Shown: piece after piece, positions 24,749 to 33,717 of the stretch
How positions within the stretch are numbered: position 1 is the first letter of the stretch
Layout of the letters: every line of letters begins with the position of its first letter
NCBI GenBank assembly: GCA_947629915.1
Contig: CANRFN010000015.1
Span: 1 to 64,000, forward strand
Reading direction: 5' to 3'
Origin: an uncultured Oscillospiraceae bacterium
GTDB lineage: Bacteria > Bacillota > Clostridia > Oscillospirales > Oscillospiraceae
DNA length: 64,000 nt
Notes under the pieces: model-generated
What the model saw: the letters and a program-made list of their open reading frames with translations, nothing else
Told to the model about the DNA's origin: nothing
The model's database searches: none
Translations under genes and position numbers: made by a program

Positions 24749-25440
24749 ATGTGCATGGCCTTACCAAGCAATACAAAGACAAGTTGGCGGTGGATTCCGT
24801 ATCCCTGAACCTCCACGAGGGGATCAACGGCCTGCTGGGGGCCAATGGAGCGGGAAAGACCACTCTCATGCGGATGCTCTGCGGCATTTTAAAGCCCACA
24901 GCCGGATCTGTGGCGCTGGACGGCGTGGACGTCTCCAGCGAGGACTATCGGGCAGTCCTCGGCTATCTCCCTCAGGACTTCGGGTACTACCCGGACTTCA
25001 CAGGGCTGGACTTCCTGCTGTACCTGGCCGCACTGAAAGGCCTATCCCGGCCCCATGCGAAGCGCAAGTCTGCAGAACTGCTGGAGCTGGTGGGCCTGGC
25101 CGATGTGGGGAAAAAAAAGATCAAGACCTACTCCGGCGGCATGCGGCAGCGGCTTGGCATTGCCCAGGCCCTTCTGAACGACCCCCGTCTTCTCATCGTG
25201 GACGAGCCCACGGCCGGATTAGACCCCAAGGAGCGGGTGCGCTTTCGCAATCTGCTGGCGGATCTGGGGAAGGACACTATTGTTTTGCTCTCCACTCACA
25301 TCGTGTCCGATGTGGAGCGCATCGCAGACCACATGCTGATGATGTCCGAGGGGCATATCATCCTGGACGAGCCCTGGGACAAGAATCGGACGGACCTGGA
25401 GCAGCTCTATCTGGAGGAGTTCGGGGGTACGGACGAGTGA
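24739..25440 (+). CDS. ABC transporter ATP-binding protein
   Basis: The 233 residues contain Walker A (GANGAGKTTL), Q-loop (YLPQDFGYY), signature (YSGGMRQRLG), Walker B (LLIVDEPTAGLD) and H-loop (LLSTHIVSDV). It is of the ABC-2 export type (CcmA/NatA-like), with bacitracin-, antibiotic- or Na-export relatives. Overlaps both neighbours, so it is produced with the membrane protein and the interrupted permease. The substrate cannot be told from sequence. Confidence 0.93.
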   Translation: MDLNVHGLTKQYKDKLAVDSVSLNLHEGINGLLGANGAGKTTLMRMLCGILKPTAGSVALDGVDVSSEDYRAVLGYLPQDFGYYPDFTGLDFLLYLAALKGLSRPHAKRKSAELLELVGLADVGKKKIKTYSGGMRQRLGIAQALLNDPRLLIVDEPTAGLDPKERVRFRNLLADLGKDTIVLLSTHIVSDVERIADHMLMMSEGHIILDEPWDKNRTDLEQLYLEEFGGTDE

Positions 25441-26618
25441 AGACCTTTTGGACGCTGTTCCGCTATGAGATGAAAAAGGTATGGAAGCGTCCCCTGCTGT
25501 GGATCGTCCTGACACTGTGTGTAGGCTTTTTGGCCAGTGAGACGCGACCCCATCTCTATGACGATCGCGGCATAACCTACACCGCGGTTGGGAAGGACGG
25601 CAGCGAGATATCTCAGTTTCTCACATAGCGGGAGGCATTTCGAATCGAGCGGGAGGCCGCCCATCTGCTGGACGGGCAGGGAATGGACGAGGCGTTTTTC
25701 GAGACCATGCGGGAGGCCATGCCGGATCCCGCGCAGATGACGCCTGATTTTAGCATGGACGACTATATTTTGCTGGAAGCTCCCGCCTACAACAGCCTAC
25801 GGTATTTGCCCGAATATACAGTGGAGGCATATTACAGCAGTAGAAGCGGCGTGCGGAATTATCTGAGAAATTCGGAGGACCATACAGAGTATATGGATCT
25901 CACGGATGAGGAACTGGCCTATTGGGAAGAGATGGAAGGCAAGGTGGAGACGCCCTTCGTCTACTATGACACCGCCGGGATGCAGAAGTTTGAGCAAACA
26001 TTTTATCTTTCCGATCTGTTGATGCCCTTGGCAGTGGGTGTTTGCTTATGCGGATTGTTCCCCCGAGAGCATCGGTAGCGGCTGGACGGGGTAGCATTTA
26101 GCACAAAGCATGGCCGAGGCCGCTTGGGCGCGGCCAAACTGCTGGCAGGAGGTGTTTCCGCAGTCAGGGTGGCGATGATTCTGTTTTTCTCCGTTCTGGG
26201 TGTTTGTATGTTCTGCTACGGCATAAACCCGAATGCGCAGGTACAGCTTTACAATAACAGCAGTATGCCGATCACGGCGGGACAGGAACTCCTTCTAACG
26301 TTTCTTGCGCTGGCGCTATACAGTCTGTTGTGCGGTGGGCTGGTCATGCTGGCATCTCTGGTTGCGCTGGATGCCGTTGCGGGTCTGACGGCGGCGCTGG
26401 CCCCCGTCATTTTAGACCTCTTTTTCTCCAGCAAACTGGACTACACACCGCTGCATCTGTTCCAAGGCAGGCTGTTCGAGATATATCACCTGGCAAAAAT
26501 CGGCGGTTTTCTGTTCAATTATCTCCAAGCGGCTCTTCTTGTTTTCAGCATCGGGGCGGTATTGTTCCTTGTCGTCTGCGGGCTTTGCTGGCGCTGGTGG
26601 GCCGTGTCCGGGAGATGA
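25437..26618 (+). pseudogene. ABC-2 type permease interrupted by two in-frame TAG codons
   Basis: One frame of 394 codons, from a GTG overlapping the ATPase stop to 26618, encodes a permease-like protein: basic start and first membrane helix, an extracytoplasmic region rich in acidic residues (about 60-200), and five more hydrophobic segments. It is broken by TAG at 25626 (FLT*REAF) and at 26076 (EHR*RLDG). There is no frameshift, and the coding character continues across both stops. Both would be Gln (CAG) after one transition. It may be a recent pseudogene or be read through; TAG terminates other genes here, so general recoding is unlikely. Confidence 0.8.
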
Positions 26619-26671
26619 CGTTCTGAACCATTTCCGCTATCCATCGCACAAAACTCTGCCCAATAGATAAG

Positions 26672-26705
26672 CCCCTCTGGCTTCGCCTGTGCGAAGTCAG
26701 AGGGG
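26672..26705. repeat. Repeated hairpin family, copy B (terminator position)
   Basis: CCCCTCTGG..TCAGAGGGG with inner TTCGC/GCGAA stem, between the convergent permease relic and the gene at 26724. Same family as 23455 and 30652. Its place fits a bidirectional terminator, though T-tracts are weak. Confidence 0.75.
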
Positions 26706-26723
26706 CTATCGTATTCTCCAGTG

Positions 26724-27239
26724 TTAAGCGGTTCTTTGATATTTCACTCCGTGGTAAAGGATCGAATCCCCTATACTATCGTACAAAAGCGTTACGGGCG
26801 TGCCGTTTTCCTCAATATAGGCGGCGGCCAGACTTGCTGTATTTTCAGGCACCTTGTAATAGGCGTGATATTTGGTGCCCAAACCCGAGTAGCCGTTGTA
26901 CACCTCAGCCTCACCATTGGAATAGATGTCTACAATCCACATCTCACCCAGCTGCATGGAAAACAGCAATTCTGCAGGGCCAGAGATGTGACTTTTCTGC
27001 TCCCATTCATCGAAAGAAAACAAATCTGCGAATTCACTGGATGACTCGATATCGTAGAATGCCCCGTCTGCACGCGTGAAAATCGTAACGCTGTCCGGAT
27101 CCTGTACGCGGCTCTGAACGCCCGAAATTGTTACATACGGATCCAGCGGCTTGGTATACTCGTATGCGATTAGTCCAATGACCGCTACCGCGAACATGCA
27201 TGCAAACACTGAGAGTACAATTTTGGTTTTCTTCTTCAT
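26724..27239 (-). CDS. Small anchored extracytoplasmic protein
   Basis: 171 residues with an N-terminal signal anchor (KKKTKIVLSVFACMFAVAVI, about residues 2-25) and a compact extracytoplasmic domain of mixed beta strands (VTISGVQSRVQDPDSVTIFT, GEMWIVDIYSNGEAEVY). GGAGAGGAGG precedes the ATG at 27239; a longer frame upstream is unsupported. No family recognised. Convergent with the sigma/ABC operon. Possibly an envelope or peptide-immunity protein, but nothing specific shows this. Confidence 0.7.
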   Translation of the reverse strand: MKKKTKIVLSVFACMFAVAVIGLIAYEYTKPLDPYVTISGVQSRVQDPDSVTIFTRADGAFYDIESSSEFADLFSFDEWEQKSHISGPAELLFSMQLGEMWIVDIYSNGEAEVYNGYSGLGTKYHAYYKVPENTASLAAAYIEENGTPVTLLYDSIGDSILYHGVKYQRTA

Positions 27240-27680
27240 ATCATTACCTCCTCTCCGAACTTTTTGTATATCAACTGAAGGATCTATTGCCGGGATTGTG
27301 AGCCTTTCCAGAGACAGCAATACATCCTCACTATTTCCTGTCGTTCTTCTTTTTCTCCCCAACGAAATAGCATGGGGTATCGGCATTGCACAAACGAACT
27401 TCGCAACTAACTGGAGATACCTGTCATCAAAGCCGCATTTGGACATACGGTTGTCACACCGTCTCCCATATTCGATTTAATTGAATTACCAACGAGATTG
27501 TTATGGAGCCATCAGATGTATCCATGCAGCAGCACTACTATTAAATTGCAATCGCGTATCATTTATCTCGATTTATGATTCCATCACCAATGTCAACCTA
27601 AAGGGGTCATCATTGTTGATATCGTCAAAGCAAACATTTAGTTATACCACCATCGCAGCGTATTTGCCTTCCATGGTCAG
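27240..27680 (+). other. AT-rich non-coding stretch
   Basis: No supported gene. Composition differs from both flanks; it abuts the dipeptidase relic. Confidence 0.45.
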
Positions 27681-27935
27681 ATGGGGGCGCCCCTCCACAC
27701 CCCGGCAGATTCAGACTTCGTGCAGGTGCTTCTGAAGCGCTACGAGGAGCACACCGGCCTCAAGTGCGAATGCCTCTCCACCTGCGGCGGCACCTAAGAC
27801 ATCCCCGGCGGCATGGCCTTCGACTGCTCTCTCCCCGGCTTTGACACCCGTCTCCACAGCACAGACGAACGCTCCCGGATCAGCGACCCGATGCTCTCCG
27901 CCCGGTTCTTTGCCCACATCATCATAGATATATAA
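27681..27935 (+). pseudogene. Relic of M20/Sapep-type dipeptidase (C-terminal end)
   Basis: Reading from 27681 gives GAPLHTPADSDFVQVLLKRY, EEHTGLK, then GGT-stop-DIPGGMAFDCSLPGFDT and ARFFAHIIIDI. This is the C-terminal end of PepV/Sapep dipeptidases, where intact members read GGTYVHDIPGGVAFG and end in an ARIFAQAI-like helix. The TAA at the GGT position, loss of the following residues and absence of the first 350 codons mark it as dead. Its high GC contrasts with the AT-rich surroundings, so it is a stranded piece of a core gene. Confidence 0.7.
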
Positions 27936-28191
27936 TCAAGTGTAGTCCAGCTGAATCCTACCTAACTGTCCTGTAGTATAACGCATCTGGAAGGAAAGTA
28001 AAGCAACTGAGCATAACAAAGCAATGGCACAACCGAAAAGTGCGCAGTGGTACAAACTCTCCTTTTTTGGTATTACAAAGGGATCAGCATTTTAAAGAGC
28101 TATAAGCAGAAAAGCAGATGCATACGATAACGCATGCATCTGCTCCAACGAAATTCTGGTTAACTATTATTGTTCAGTTAAAGTCAATGAG

Positions 28192-28620
28192 TTAGTAGAT
28201 GTAGTACCCACTGGTTTCAGCTGAATTGTTTGATGTATTTTCGATAGCTAAATAATATTGACCGCTAGTACTTATTCTTAGCCTCATACCATAACTTCCT
28301 CCACTCACCACAATTGAAGAGAATTCCCCTTCAGGTGTCAGGATCCCACATTTGAGTGAAGAAGTAGTTGGAGTATACGTTCCATGAAATTCGACATATG
28401 AGCCAGCTTGCAGATACAAAAGATTTGATAGAAGAACATAGTCTTTCGGACCGATGCTGACGTTAAATTGTTTGATGAGATAAGCAGGAGAAGCGGAGCC
28501 ACACTCGTGAAGTGGCAGAGGAGACACGGAGTCTAATGCAGAAGCTGCTGATGAAAGTATGAGTGTCGCGAACAAAAGGGCCATGAAGATTGAAAGAACG
28601 GAATGAATATATCGCTTCAC
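28192..28620 (-). CDS. Small secreted protein, unknown function
   Basis: 142 residues from a GTG at 28620 with GGAGG at the right distance. A signal peptide (KRYIHSVLSIFMALLFATLI, cleavage near SSAASA) leads a beta-rich domain with SYVEFHGTYTP, CGILTPEGEF and QYYLAIENTSN. The pattern of short strands ending in QYYLAIENTS is typical of small beta-sandwich domains that report stress at the cell surface, but no family is recognised. It is 34 bases downstream of an XRE-type regulator, which may control it. Confidence 0.65.
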   Translation of the reverse strand: MKRYIHSVLSIFMALLFATLILSSAASALDSVSPLPLHECGSASPAYLIKQFNVSIGPKDYVLLSNLLYLQAGSYVEFHGTYTPTTSSLKCGILTPEGEFSSIVVSGGSYGMRLRISTSGQYYLAIENTSNNSAETSGYYIY

Positions 28621-28654
28621 AAAATTGTCCTCCTTAGTCTGGAATCGAGAGATG

Positions 28655-29113
28655 CTATTTGAAATGTTCTGAAGGCGGTTCCAAATGTGAGGTGGGCAGC
28701 TCATCCTGGTTGTAGGTCGGAACCTCTTCCTGCGGCTTTGCATTATCCCCGTGAGATCCAACAATCCAGCCAATCGAAATAGCAAGTGCAAGAATGAAAA
28801 TCCCGGATAAGACCATCCTCTTGCGTGCGGCCAAAGTGGCCATAATGCGGCGGATCAGTGCTTTCCACTTGTAATTTGCGCTGGAGAGCAAAGAATTTGT
28901 GCCTTCAGAATCCTCGTCAGTTAGGCAACAGAGATAATCCAGTCGGACCTGATAGAGCTGTGCACAGCGTACCAGTGTAGAGGCTGTCGGTTCACATATG
29001 CCATGTTCCCATTTGGAAATAAGCTGCCTTGTCACATAGAGCTTCTCAGCTGCCTCCGATTGTGTGAGGCCCGCCTTATATCGCGCTTCTCTCAGGCGGT
29101 CTGCGATTGCCAT
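28655..29113 (-). CDS. XRE-family regulator with membrane anchor
   Basis: A helix-turn-helix of the Cro/CI type fills residues 5-60 (LREARYKAGLTQSEAAEKLY, VTRQLISKWEHGICEPTAST). A basic linker and one membrane helix follow (MVLSGIFILALAISIGWIVG), with a short extracytoplasmic tail. Membrane-bound XRE regulators of this form are common in Clostridia. I start at the ATG at 29113, just before the HTH; upstream in-frame ATGs lack similarity. It is upstream of, and probably cotranscribed with, the secreted protein at 28192. Confidence 0.8.
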   Translation of the reverse strand: MAIADRLREARYKAGLTQSEAAEKLYVTRQLISKWEHGICEPTASTLVRCAQLYQVRLDYLCCLTDEDSEGTNSLLSSANYKWKALIRRIMATLAARKRMVLSGIFILALAISIGWIVGSHGDNAKPQEEVPTYNQDELPTSHLEPPSEHFK

Positions 29114-29525
29114 AGCACCATCCCCTTGCGCAAAACGAATCATTGAAATCATAGCGCCGACCCAAGTTGTAGTCAAGATCGAAATTCATACAATTCTAAA
29201 CTTGGTTCATGGGTTCAGGCGGAAACGATGCGAAAAAACGAGGTTTTTCCCAAGAGAGATTCCTGCACCAAAAGGGTTCCCTGCCAGCGGTTGCACCGCG
29301 ATAATCCGCTCTTCCAGCGCTTTCATTTTACCGAAAAAGCCAGGCTATTCCACCTCTACCATCACTTTCACCTTGTGCTTCATGGGATGCACCTCCCAGA
29401 CAGGATGCCTGAAGGAAAGAAACTCTGGTGCAGAGGCCGATGCTGTAGTATGCAACCGCTTTTCTGTTTTATAGCTCTTTGAGTGCTGATCCCTTTACAA
29501 TACCAAAATATCAAATTATCTTAAG
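29114..29525 (+). other. No supported gene
   Basis: AT-richer stretch between the regulator and the transposase relic. Only short frames without convincing starts. Confidence 0.4.
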
Positions 29526-29884
29526 CAGAATCCCGACCTGCATTTTCTCACGCCAGTCAAGCGAGATGATGCACGGATTGCTGAATACAACCTGCTTAAA
29601 TGGAAAAAGTCGTTAAGCCAGTTTGATAGAATTATATATCACGACAAAGTAAAGATTGAAAACGGACACTATTTACATGCATTCAAGGACATTAAATGGC
29701 TAAAGCAGGTGATGCTTTGTTTGCAGTATGTGCCATCAAAAAACGGTTAATTTGATGAGTATAAGCGCAAAAATGCAGTACAGCTTTTGGAGTAATTGTA
29801 TTTGAATCAGATCTTGATATGGACCCATATTTGGCTTACAAGACTTATGATGAGCGTTGGGGGATTATGCCGATCTCGGCATAA
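29526..29884 (+). pseudogene. Transposase relic (IS1634-like DDE type)
   Basis: Two adjacent frames read like pieces of one transposase. The first (29526-29750) gives HFLTPVKRDDARIAEYNLLK then RIIYHDKVKIENGHYLHAFK. The second (29789-29884) gives VIVFESDLDMDPYLAYKTYD then ERWGIMPI. In IS1634-type enzymes the ITPLKRN-like strand and the Y..RW.IE helix flank the catalytic core. It is frameshifted, both ends are missing, and no flanking intact element is visible. Confidence 0.6.
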
Positions 29885-30135
29885 TCTGCCTTGAACTAAC
29901 CGCTTCGCGGGGTGGGCATGGCTTCCAGCTTGGGCAATTCTAATCGCGGGGCCTTGCGCAATCACTCATTATGTGGTAAAATGGGCAATGCAATTAAACG
30001 ATAAGCATGTATACGCCCAATATGGCCCCGCTTGGTACAACGTTTGATTACTGTCTGTTTTCAATTACTAGGGAGCTTTTTGATAGCATCTTGTAATCAG
30101 ATTGGCGGCTACGGATGCCCGCACTTAGTTCAATG

Positions 30136-30201
30136 AGATTATCAGAATTATTAACCAGCCTTTTCAAGGCTGGTTTTACTTTACGATAATTCTGATAATC
30201 T
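30136..30201. repeat. Nested inverted repeat (16 bp outer, 8 bp inner)
   Basis: AGATTATCAGAATTAT (30136-30151) is exactly repeated in inverted form at 30186-30201. Inside is AACCAGCC..GGCTGGTT (30153-30175) followed by TTTTACTTT, a good terminator. A partial further copy (TTCTGATATTA) follows near 30212. It may be a cruciform at an old mobile-element end. Confidence 0.8.
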
Positions 30202-30299
30202 GCTGTTAATTATTCTGATATTATAGAAATGCCGATATAGTGGTGTCGAAATCTTAACGGTGCCTACATCAGGCAATGTCGATGTGAAATATTGGCATT

Positions 30300-30489
30300 T
30301 TATTTTCTCGGCAAACCGCACAGGCGTCTCAACATGACTTCATCGTCCGCATATGTGAAATCGGTGTCTCCAGCAAAGACTGAATTATCCGATTGGCTTA
30401 GAACCTTCACGGCATCCCGTTTCATCTCCTCGGTCACCTTTGCGTAAATTCTCGTTGTTTCAAGGTTGGAATGCCCAAGCCAATCTGAT
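30300..30489 (-). pseudogene. C-terminal relic of tyrosine recombinase/integrase
   Basis: The minus-strand frame reads VSDWLGHSNLETTRIYAKVT then EEMKRDAVKVL. The LGHSNLETTRIYAKVT stretch is the last conserved motif of phage-type integrases, with the nucleophilic Tyr in TTRIYAKV. All other catalytic residues (R, H-x-x-R) are missing. About 45 residues follow the motif before the stop. It joins directly to a GH8 fragment. Confidence 0.75.
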
Positions 30490-30494
30490 ACAGG

Positions 30495-30554
30495 AACCAC
30501 AGGTAGTCCATGGCGATGTTGGCAACAGTGCGGTACGCATCGGAGTAGTGCCAG
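30495..30554 (-). pseudogene. 60-bp fragment of the GH8 gene
   Basis: This block matches 36161-36220 in the GH8 gene at 55 of 60 positions by eye. It encodes WHYSDAYRTVANIAMDYLWF, which includes the catalytic Asp region. It is joined to the integrase relic and carries no other GH8 sequence. Confidence 0.7.
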
Positions 30555-30651
30555 TAAACCACCTGCAGCACAGCACGGCGTTACTGGTATCGGCAACCTC
30601 TGGCTGGACTTTCGCCAGCAAGAATCCGTGCCATGCCTGGTGCACAAAACG

Positions 30652-30685
30652 CCCCTCAGGCCTCGCCTCCGCGAGACCTGAGGGG
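30652..30685. repeat. Repeated hairpin family, copy C (terminator position)
   Basis: CCCCTCAGG..CCTGAGGGG with inner CTCGC/GCGAG stem. The variable pair differs from copy A on both sides, keeping the stem. It lies just past the end of the xylan operon. Confidence 0.78.
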
Positions 30686-30694
30686 CTGTCTCAT

Positions 30695-30710
30695 TGTTTC
30701 ATGTGAAACA
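30695..30710. promoter_or_regulatory. parS-like palindrome, copy 1
   Basis: TGTTTCATGTGAAACA matches the bacterial parS consensus (TGTTTCACGTGAAACA) at 15 of 16 positions, with the central C changed to T. The same 16 bases occur at 49003-49018. It overlaps the stop codon of the terminal GH43 gene. Confidence 0.4.
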
Positions 30711-32204
30711 TTCGCCGGGTCCAAGTTCCCCCGGCCGGTAACATCGGAAATCCCGGAAAACGCCGGTGCCGCCGGGGTCCTCGGTGGAGTACACCGTCAG
30801 GGCAAACCGGCAGCCTGTGAAGTGGTCCAGGGTGAACCGGAGGGCGATGGTACCGGCACACTCCCAACGGGTGCCTTGCTGCCAATACAACGTTGCGGTG
30901 TCCGTATTTCCGCTGAAGTCTGCGGCAATGGCCAGCCGCACGGATGTCCCAGACAGCGCAGACAAAGGGTGTTCCTCCACATCATTGGCTCCCGGGTTGA
31001 TCCGCACCACCTGCAGGGTTCCGCCCCGCCGGGCGATCCCAATCATCCCATACCGTCCTTGCAGTGCACAGAGGCCGGCTACATCTCCCTCCCGGAGGTC
31101 TGCGCCCTCCACCCATACCGAGGCGGCACAGCGGGGATACAGCATCCGCATGGTGAGGCTGTTCCTTACCTCCACCGGGCTGTGGGAGACCTGTCCCGTG
31201 CGCACCCGCCATGCGCCGCGCTCCTGATCTCGGCACACCAGAGACCAGTCCGGCAGGTGGTTGAACTGCCACCAGGGACCTATGGGGCCCCGGAAGTCGT
31301 CCGAGGACACCAGCGGGCAGTCCTCCCCTAGGGACACTGCTGCGGGAAGACATTGCCGCTGGTCCGGCACGGGAAATCCATCCCGCCAGGCGAGGGGCAC
31401 CAGCACCGGCAGCCGTCCCACGGCACCGCGGTCCTGGAACAGCACGGCATACCAGTGCCCATCTGGGGTGTCCACCATGCCGCCCTGGGCAATCCCCTGC
31501 CCCCGAAACCCCAGGTCCTCATCCAGGATGTCCCCGCCGGTATAGGGGCCCAACACATGGTCTGCCCGGAAGCAGGCCTGCACTCTCCGCCAGCGGTCCC
31601 TGCGGGAGTGGATGAGGGAGAGGTAGAAGTGGCCGCGGATATACTGCAGGTGGGCACCCTCGTATCCCAGGTTGGGGTTTTCCTCCTGGACCACAACTAC
31701 ACCTGCATCCCCGTCTATCATAGGCCCGCTCAGGTCCGGTTTCAGCTGCAGGATCCGGATGGTGCTGTTGCCATATGCCAGGTACGCCCCCTCCTCTGTG
31801 AAGAGCAGAGACGGGTCGTGATAGAATCCCGCCATGGGCAGGCGCACCCAAGGGCCAGTGATGGCCTGGGCGGTATAGAGGAACATCTCCTGGGTGTCCT
31901 GAGCGGCAAAGAGGCAATAGAAGACACCCTGCCAATGGCGGAGGCTGGGCGCCCACATGCCCTGGCCGTAGATGGCGTGCCCGGGCTGCAATAGTCTGCC
32001 AGGGGTAGCTGGTAGGGTATCAAAGAGATAGGCGGCGTGAGACCAGTGCACCAGGTCCCGGGACTGGAGGATCTCCCCGCCGGGAAAGAAGTGCATAGTG
32101 GTGCTGGCCATGTAATACGTCTCCCCCACCCGGATCACATCCGGGTCCGGGCAGTCCGCCGGCACCACGGGGTTGCCCGCCCAGGGCTCAGAGCCGGGGA
32201 ACAC
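30699..32204 (-). CDS. Glycoside hydrolase family 43 (beta-xylosidase/arabinofuranosidase)
   Basis: About 501 residues. The five-bladed propeller has the catalytic base in NPVVPADCPDPDVIRVG, the modulating Asp in FYHDPSLLF, and the acid Glu in NLGYEGAHLQYI. A C-terminal beta-sandwich follows from about residue 325. I start at the GTG at 32204, which overlaps the end of the upstream GH43 gene; no clear ribosome site is present, so coupling is likely. There is no signal peptide, so it acts on imported oligosaccharides. It is last in the xylan operon; specificity (xylose or arabinose side) is not determinable. Confidence 0.88.
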   Translation of the reverse strand: MFPGSEPWAGNPVVPADCPDPDVIRVGETYYMASTTMHFFPGGEILQSRDLVHWSHAAYLFDTLPATPGRLLQPGHAIYGQGMWAPSLRHWQGVFYCLFAAQDTQEMFLYTAQAITGPWVRLPMAGFYHDPSLLFTEEGAYLAYGNSTIRILQLKPDLSGPMIDGDAGVVVVQEENPNLGYEGAHLQYIRGHFYLSLIHSRRDRWRRVQACFRADHVLGPYTGGDILDEDLGFRGQGIAQGGMVDTPDGHWYAVLFQDRGAVGRLPVLVPLAWRDGFPVPDQRQCLPAAVSLGEDCPLVSSDDFRGPIGPWWQFNHLPDWSLVCRDQERGAWRVRTGQVSHSPVEVRNSLTMRMLYPRCAASVWVEGADLREGDVAGLCALQGRYGMIGIARRGGTLQVVRINPGANDVEEHPLSALSGTSVRLAIAADFSGNTDTATLYWQQGTRWECAGTIALRFTLDHFTGCRFALTVYSTEDPGGTGVFRDFRCYRPGELGPGECFT

Positions 32205-33717
32205 AGGAGAGAGAGCGGAAATCCGCCCAGCCGTTGTCTTCCCCACATGCATACAGCCCTGCCATGCAGCCCACAAAGCCCCCGGCCCACTCGGTGCTGA
32301 GAAAGCGGAGGTCTATGCCCCGGCAGAGGCAAACGGTCTCCCCCGATGCGGTACCGGAGGCATCTGCAAAGAGGCCATGGACCGCCAGGGTGATGGTGAT
32401 CTCCGATGCCATGGGAAGCAGCTTACCGCCCAGGGAGACCGCGCACCCGTCCTGCACTGCACATACAGAGACAGACAGGGCGCCCTTCTGGAGCGTACAC
32501 AGCACCATGAGGTGGTTGCGCTCGTTCTGCAGCAGCACCAGGCCGCCGCTGCCGGTACCCAGATAGGAGGGATCCAGCACACAGGAGATGTCCACGCTGG
32601 ACTGCTTGGCCCGCACGGCCGCGAGAGATACCTCGCCCCGGCTGGTTAAGGGTTCTCCTGCCCGAATCCGCAGCCAGCCCGGACGCTCCGTGAGGGAGGC
32701 AAACTGCTGCCAGGGACGGCGCAGGCTGAGAAAGTTCAGGGGCAGTGTATCATCCTGGAAGGTCCACTGCTCCGGCTCGATGTCCACGGCAGTCTCCGCA
32801 CCCGGCAGGTCCACGATCTGTTCCAGCCGCCCGATCCCCGGGTTCACCACCGGCCAGCCGTCCTCGAAGGTAACGGCAGCCAAAAAGGTCTCCCGGCCCC
32901 GGAGGGTGTAGCCGCTCTCCGGCCGGCAGCCCAAGCACACCAGATGCCAGCAGTCCTCCCCGTCCTCTACCAGGTCTGCGTGTCCCACGCACTGCACCGG
33001 GAAGCGCTCTCCCAGGTGCCGGTGGGTGAGGATGGGATTGGTCCTGGCGTACTCGTATGGCCCTCGAATGTTGCGGCTCCGGGCCGCCATCACGCTGTGG
33101 TGAAAGGCGGTACCGCCCTCCGCGTGGATGAGGTAATACCAGTCTCCCCGGCGATAGAGGTGGGGTCCCTCCGGCCAGACGGCATGGCGCTGAAATCCCC
33201 GGGACAGTACCGTCTCCGGGCCGGTGAGCTGCAGGGTGTCCAGGTCCAGCTGCCGAAGCCAGATCACGCAGTCTCCGAAGTATTCTCCGCCCTCCCGGTT
33301 CCGCTGGCCCACCACCCAGGCGGTGCCATCGGTGTCGAAGAAGAGGCTGGGATCGATGCCGGGGGCGTCCTGGAGCAGGATGGGGTCAGACCAGGGTCCC
33401 CCGGGATCCCGGGCGGTGCAGATAAAGTTCCGGTTCCCCGGCATCAGGGTGGTGATGAGGTAGAAGAGGCCGCCGTGATAGCGTATGGTAGGGGCAAAGA
33501 TCCCCTCGGAGATGTCCGCGCCAGCCAGGGGCAGCTGGCTCTCCCGGGTGAGCACGCTGCCGATGCAGGTCCAGCGGGCCAGATCCCGGCTCTCATACAG
33601 GGTAACCCCGGGGAACCAGGCGAAGGTGGACACCGCCAGCACATAGCGGTTCTCCGCCCGGCAGATGCTGGGATCGGGGTGGAAGCCCGCCAGGATTGGG
33701 TTCCTTACAATGCCCAT
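32188..33717 (-). CDS. Glycoside hydrolase family 43 beta-xylosidase
   Basis: This 509-residue cytoplasmic enzyme has the signature start RNPILAGFHPDPSICRAEN with the base Asp, GIDPSLFFDTDG with the modulating Asp, and AVWPEGPHLYRRG with the acid Glu. A C-terminal sandwich domain (about 320-509) completes the beta-xylosidase fold (XynB-type, GH43_11). It releases xylose from the non-reducing end of xylo-oligomers. The start overlaps the GH3 gene by 13 bases and the end overlaps the next GH43 gene, so the three are tightly coupled. Confidence 0.93.
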   Translation of the reverse strand: MGIVRNPILAGFHPDPSICRAENRYVLAVSTFAWFPGVTLYESRDLARWTCIGSVLTRESQLPLAGADISEGIFAPTIRYHGGLFYLITTLMPGNRNFICTARDPGGPWSDPILLQDAPGIDPSLFFDTDGTAWVVGQRNREGGEYFGDCVIWLRQLDLDTLQLTGPETVLSRGFQRHAVWPEGPHLYRRGDWYYLIHAEGGTAFHHSVMAARSRNIRGPYEYARTNPILTHRHLGERFPVQCVGHADLVEDGEDCWHLVCLGCRPESGYTLRGRETFLAAVTFEDGWPVVNPGIGRLEQIVDLPGAETAVDIEPEQWTFQDDTLPLNFLSLRRPWQQFASLTERPGWLRIRAGEPLTSRGEVSLAAVRAKQSSVDISCVLDPSYLGTGSGGLVLLQNERNHLMVLCTLQKGALSVSVCAVQDGCAVSLGGKLLPMASEITITLAVHGLFADASGTASGETVCLCRGIDLRFLSTEWAGGFVGCMAGLYACGEDNGWADFRSLSCVPRL

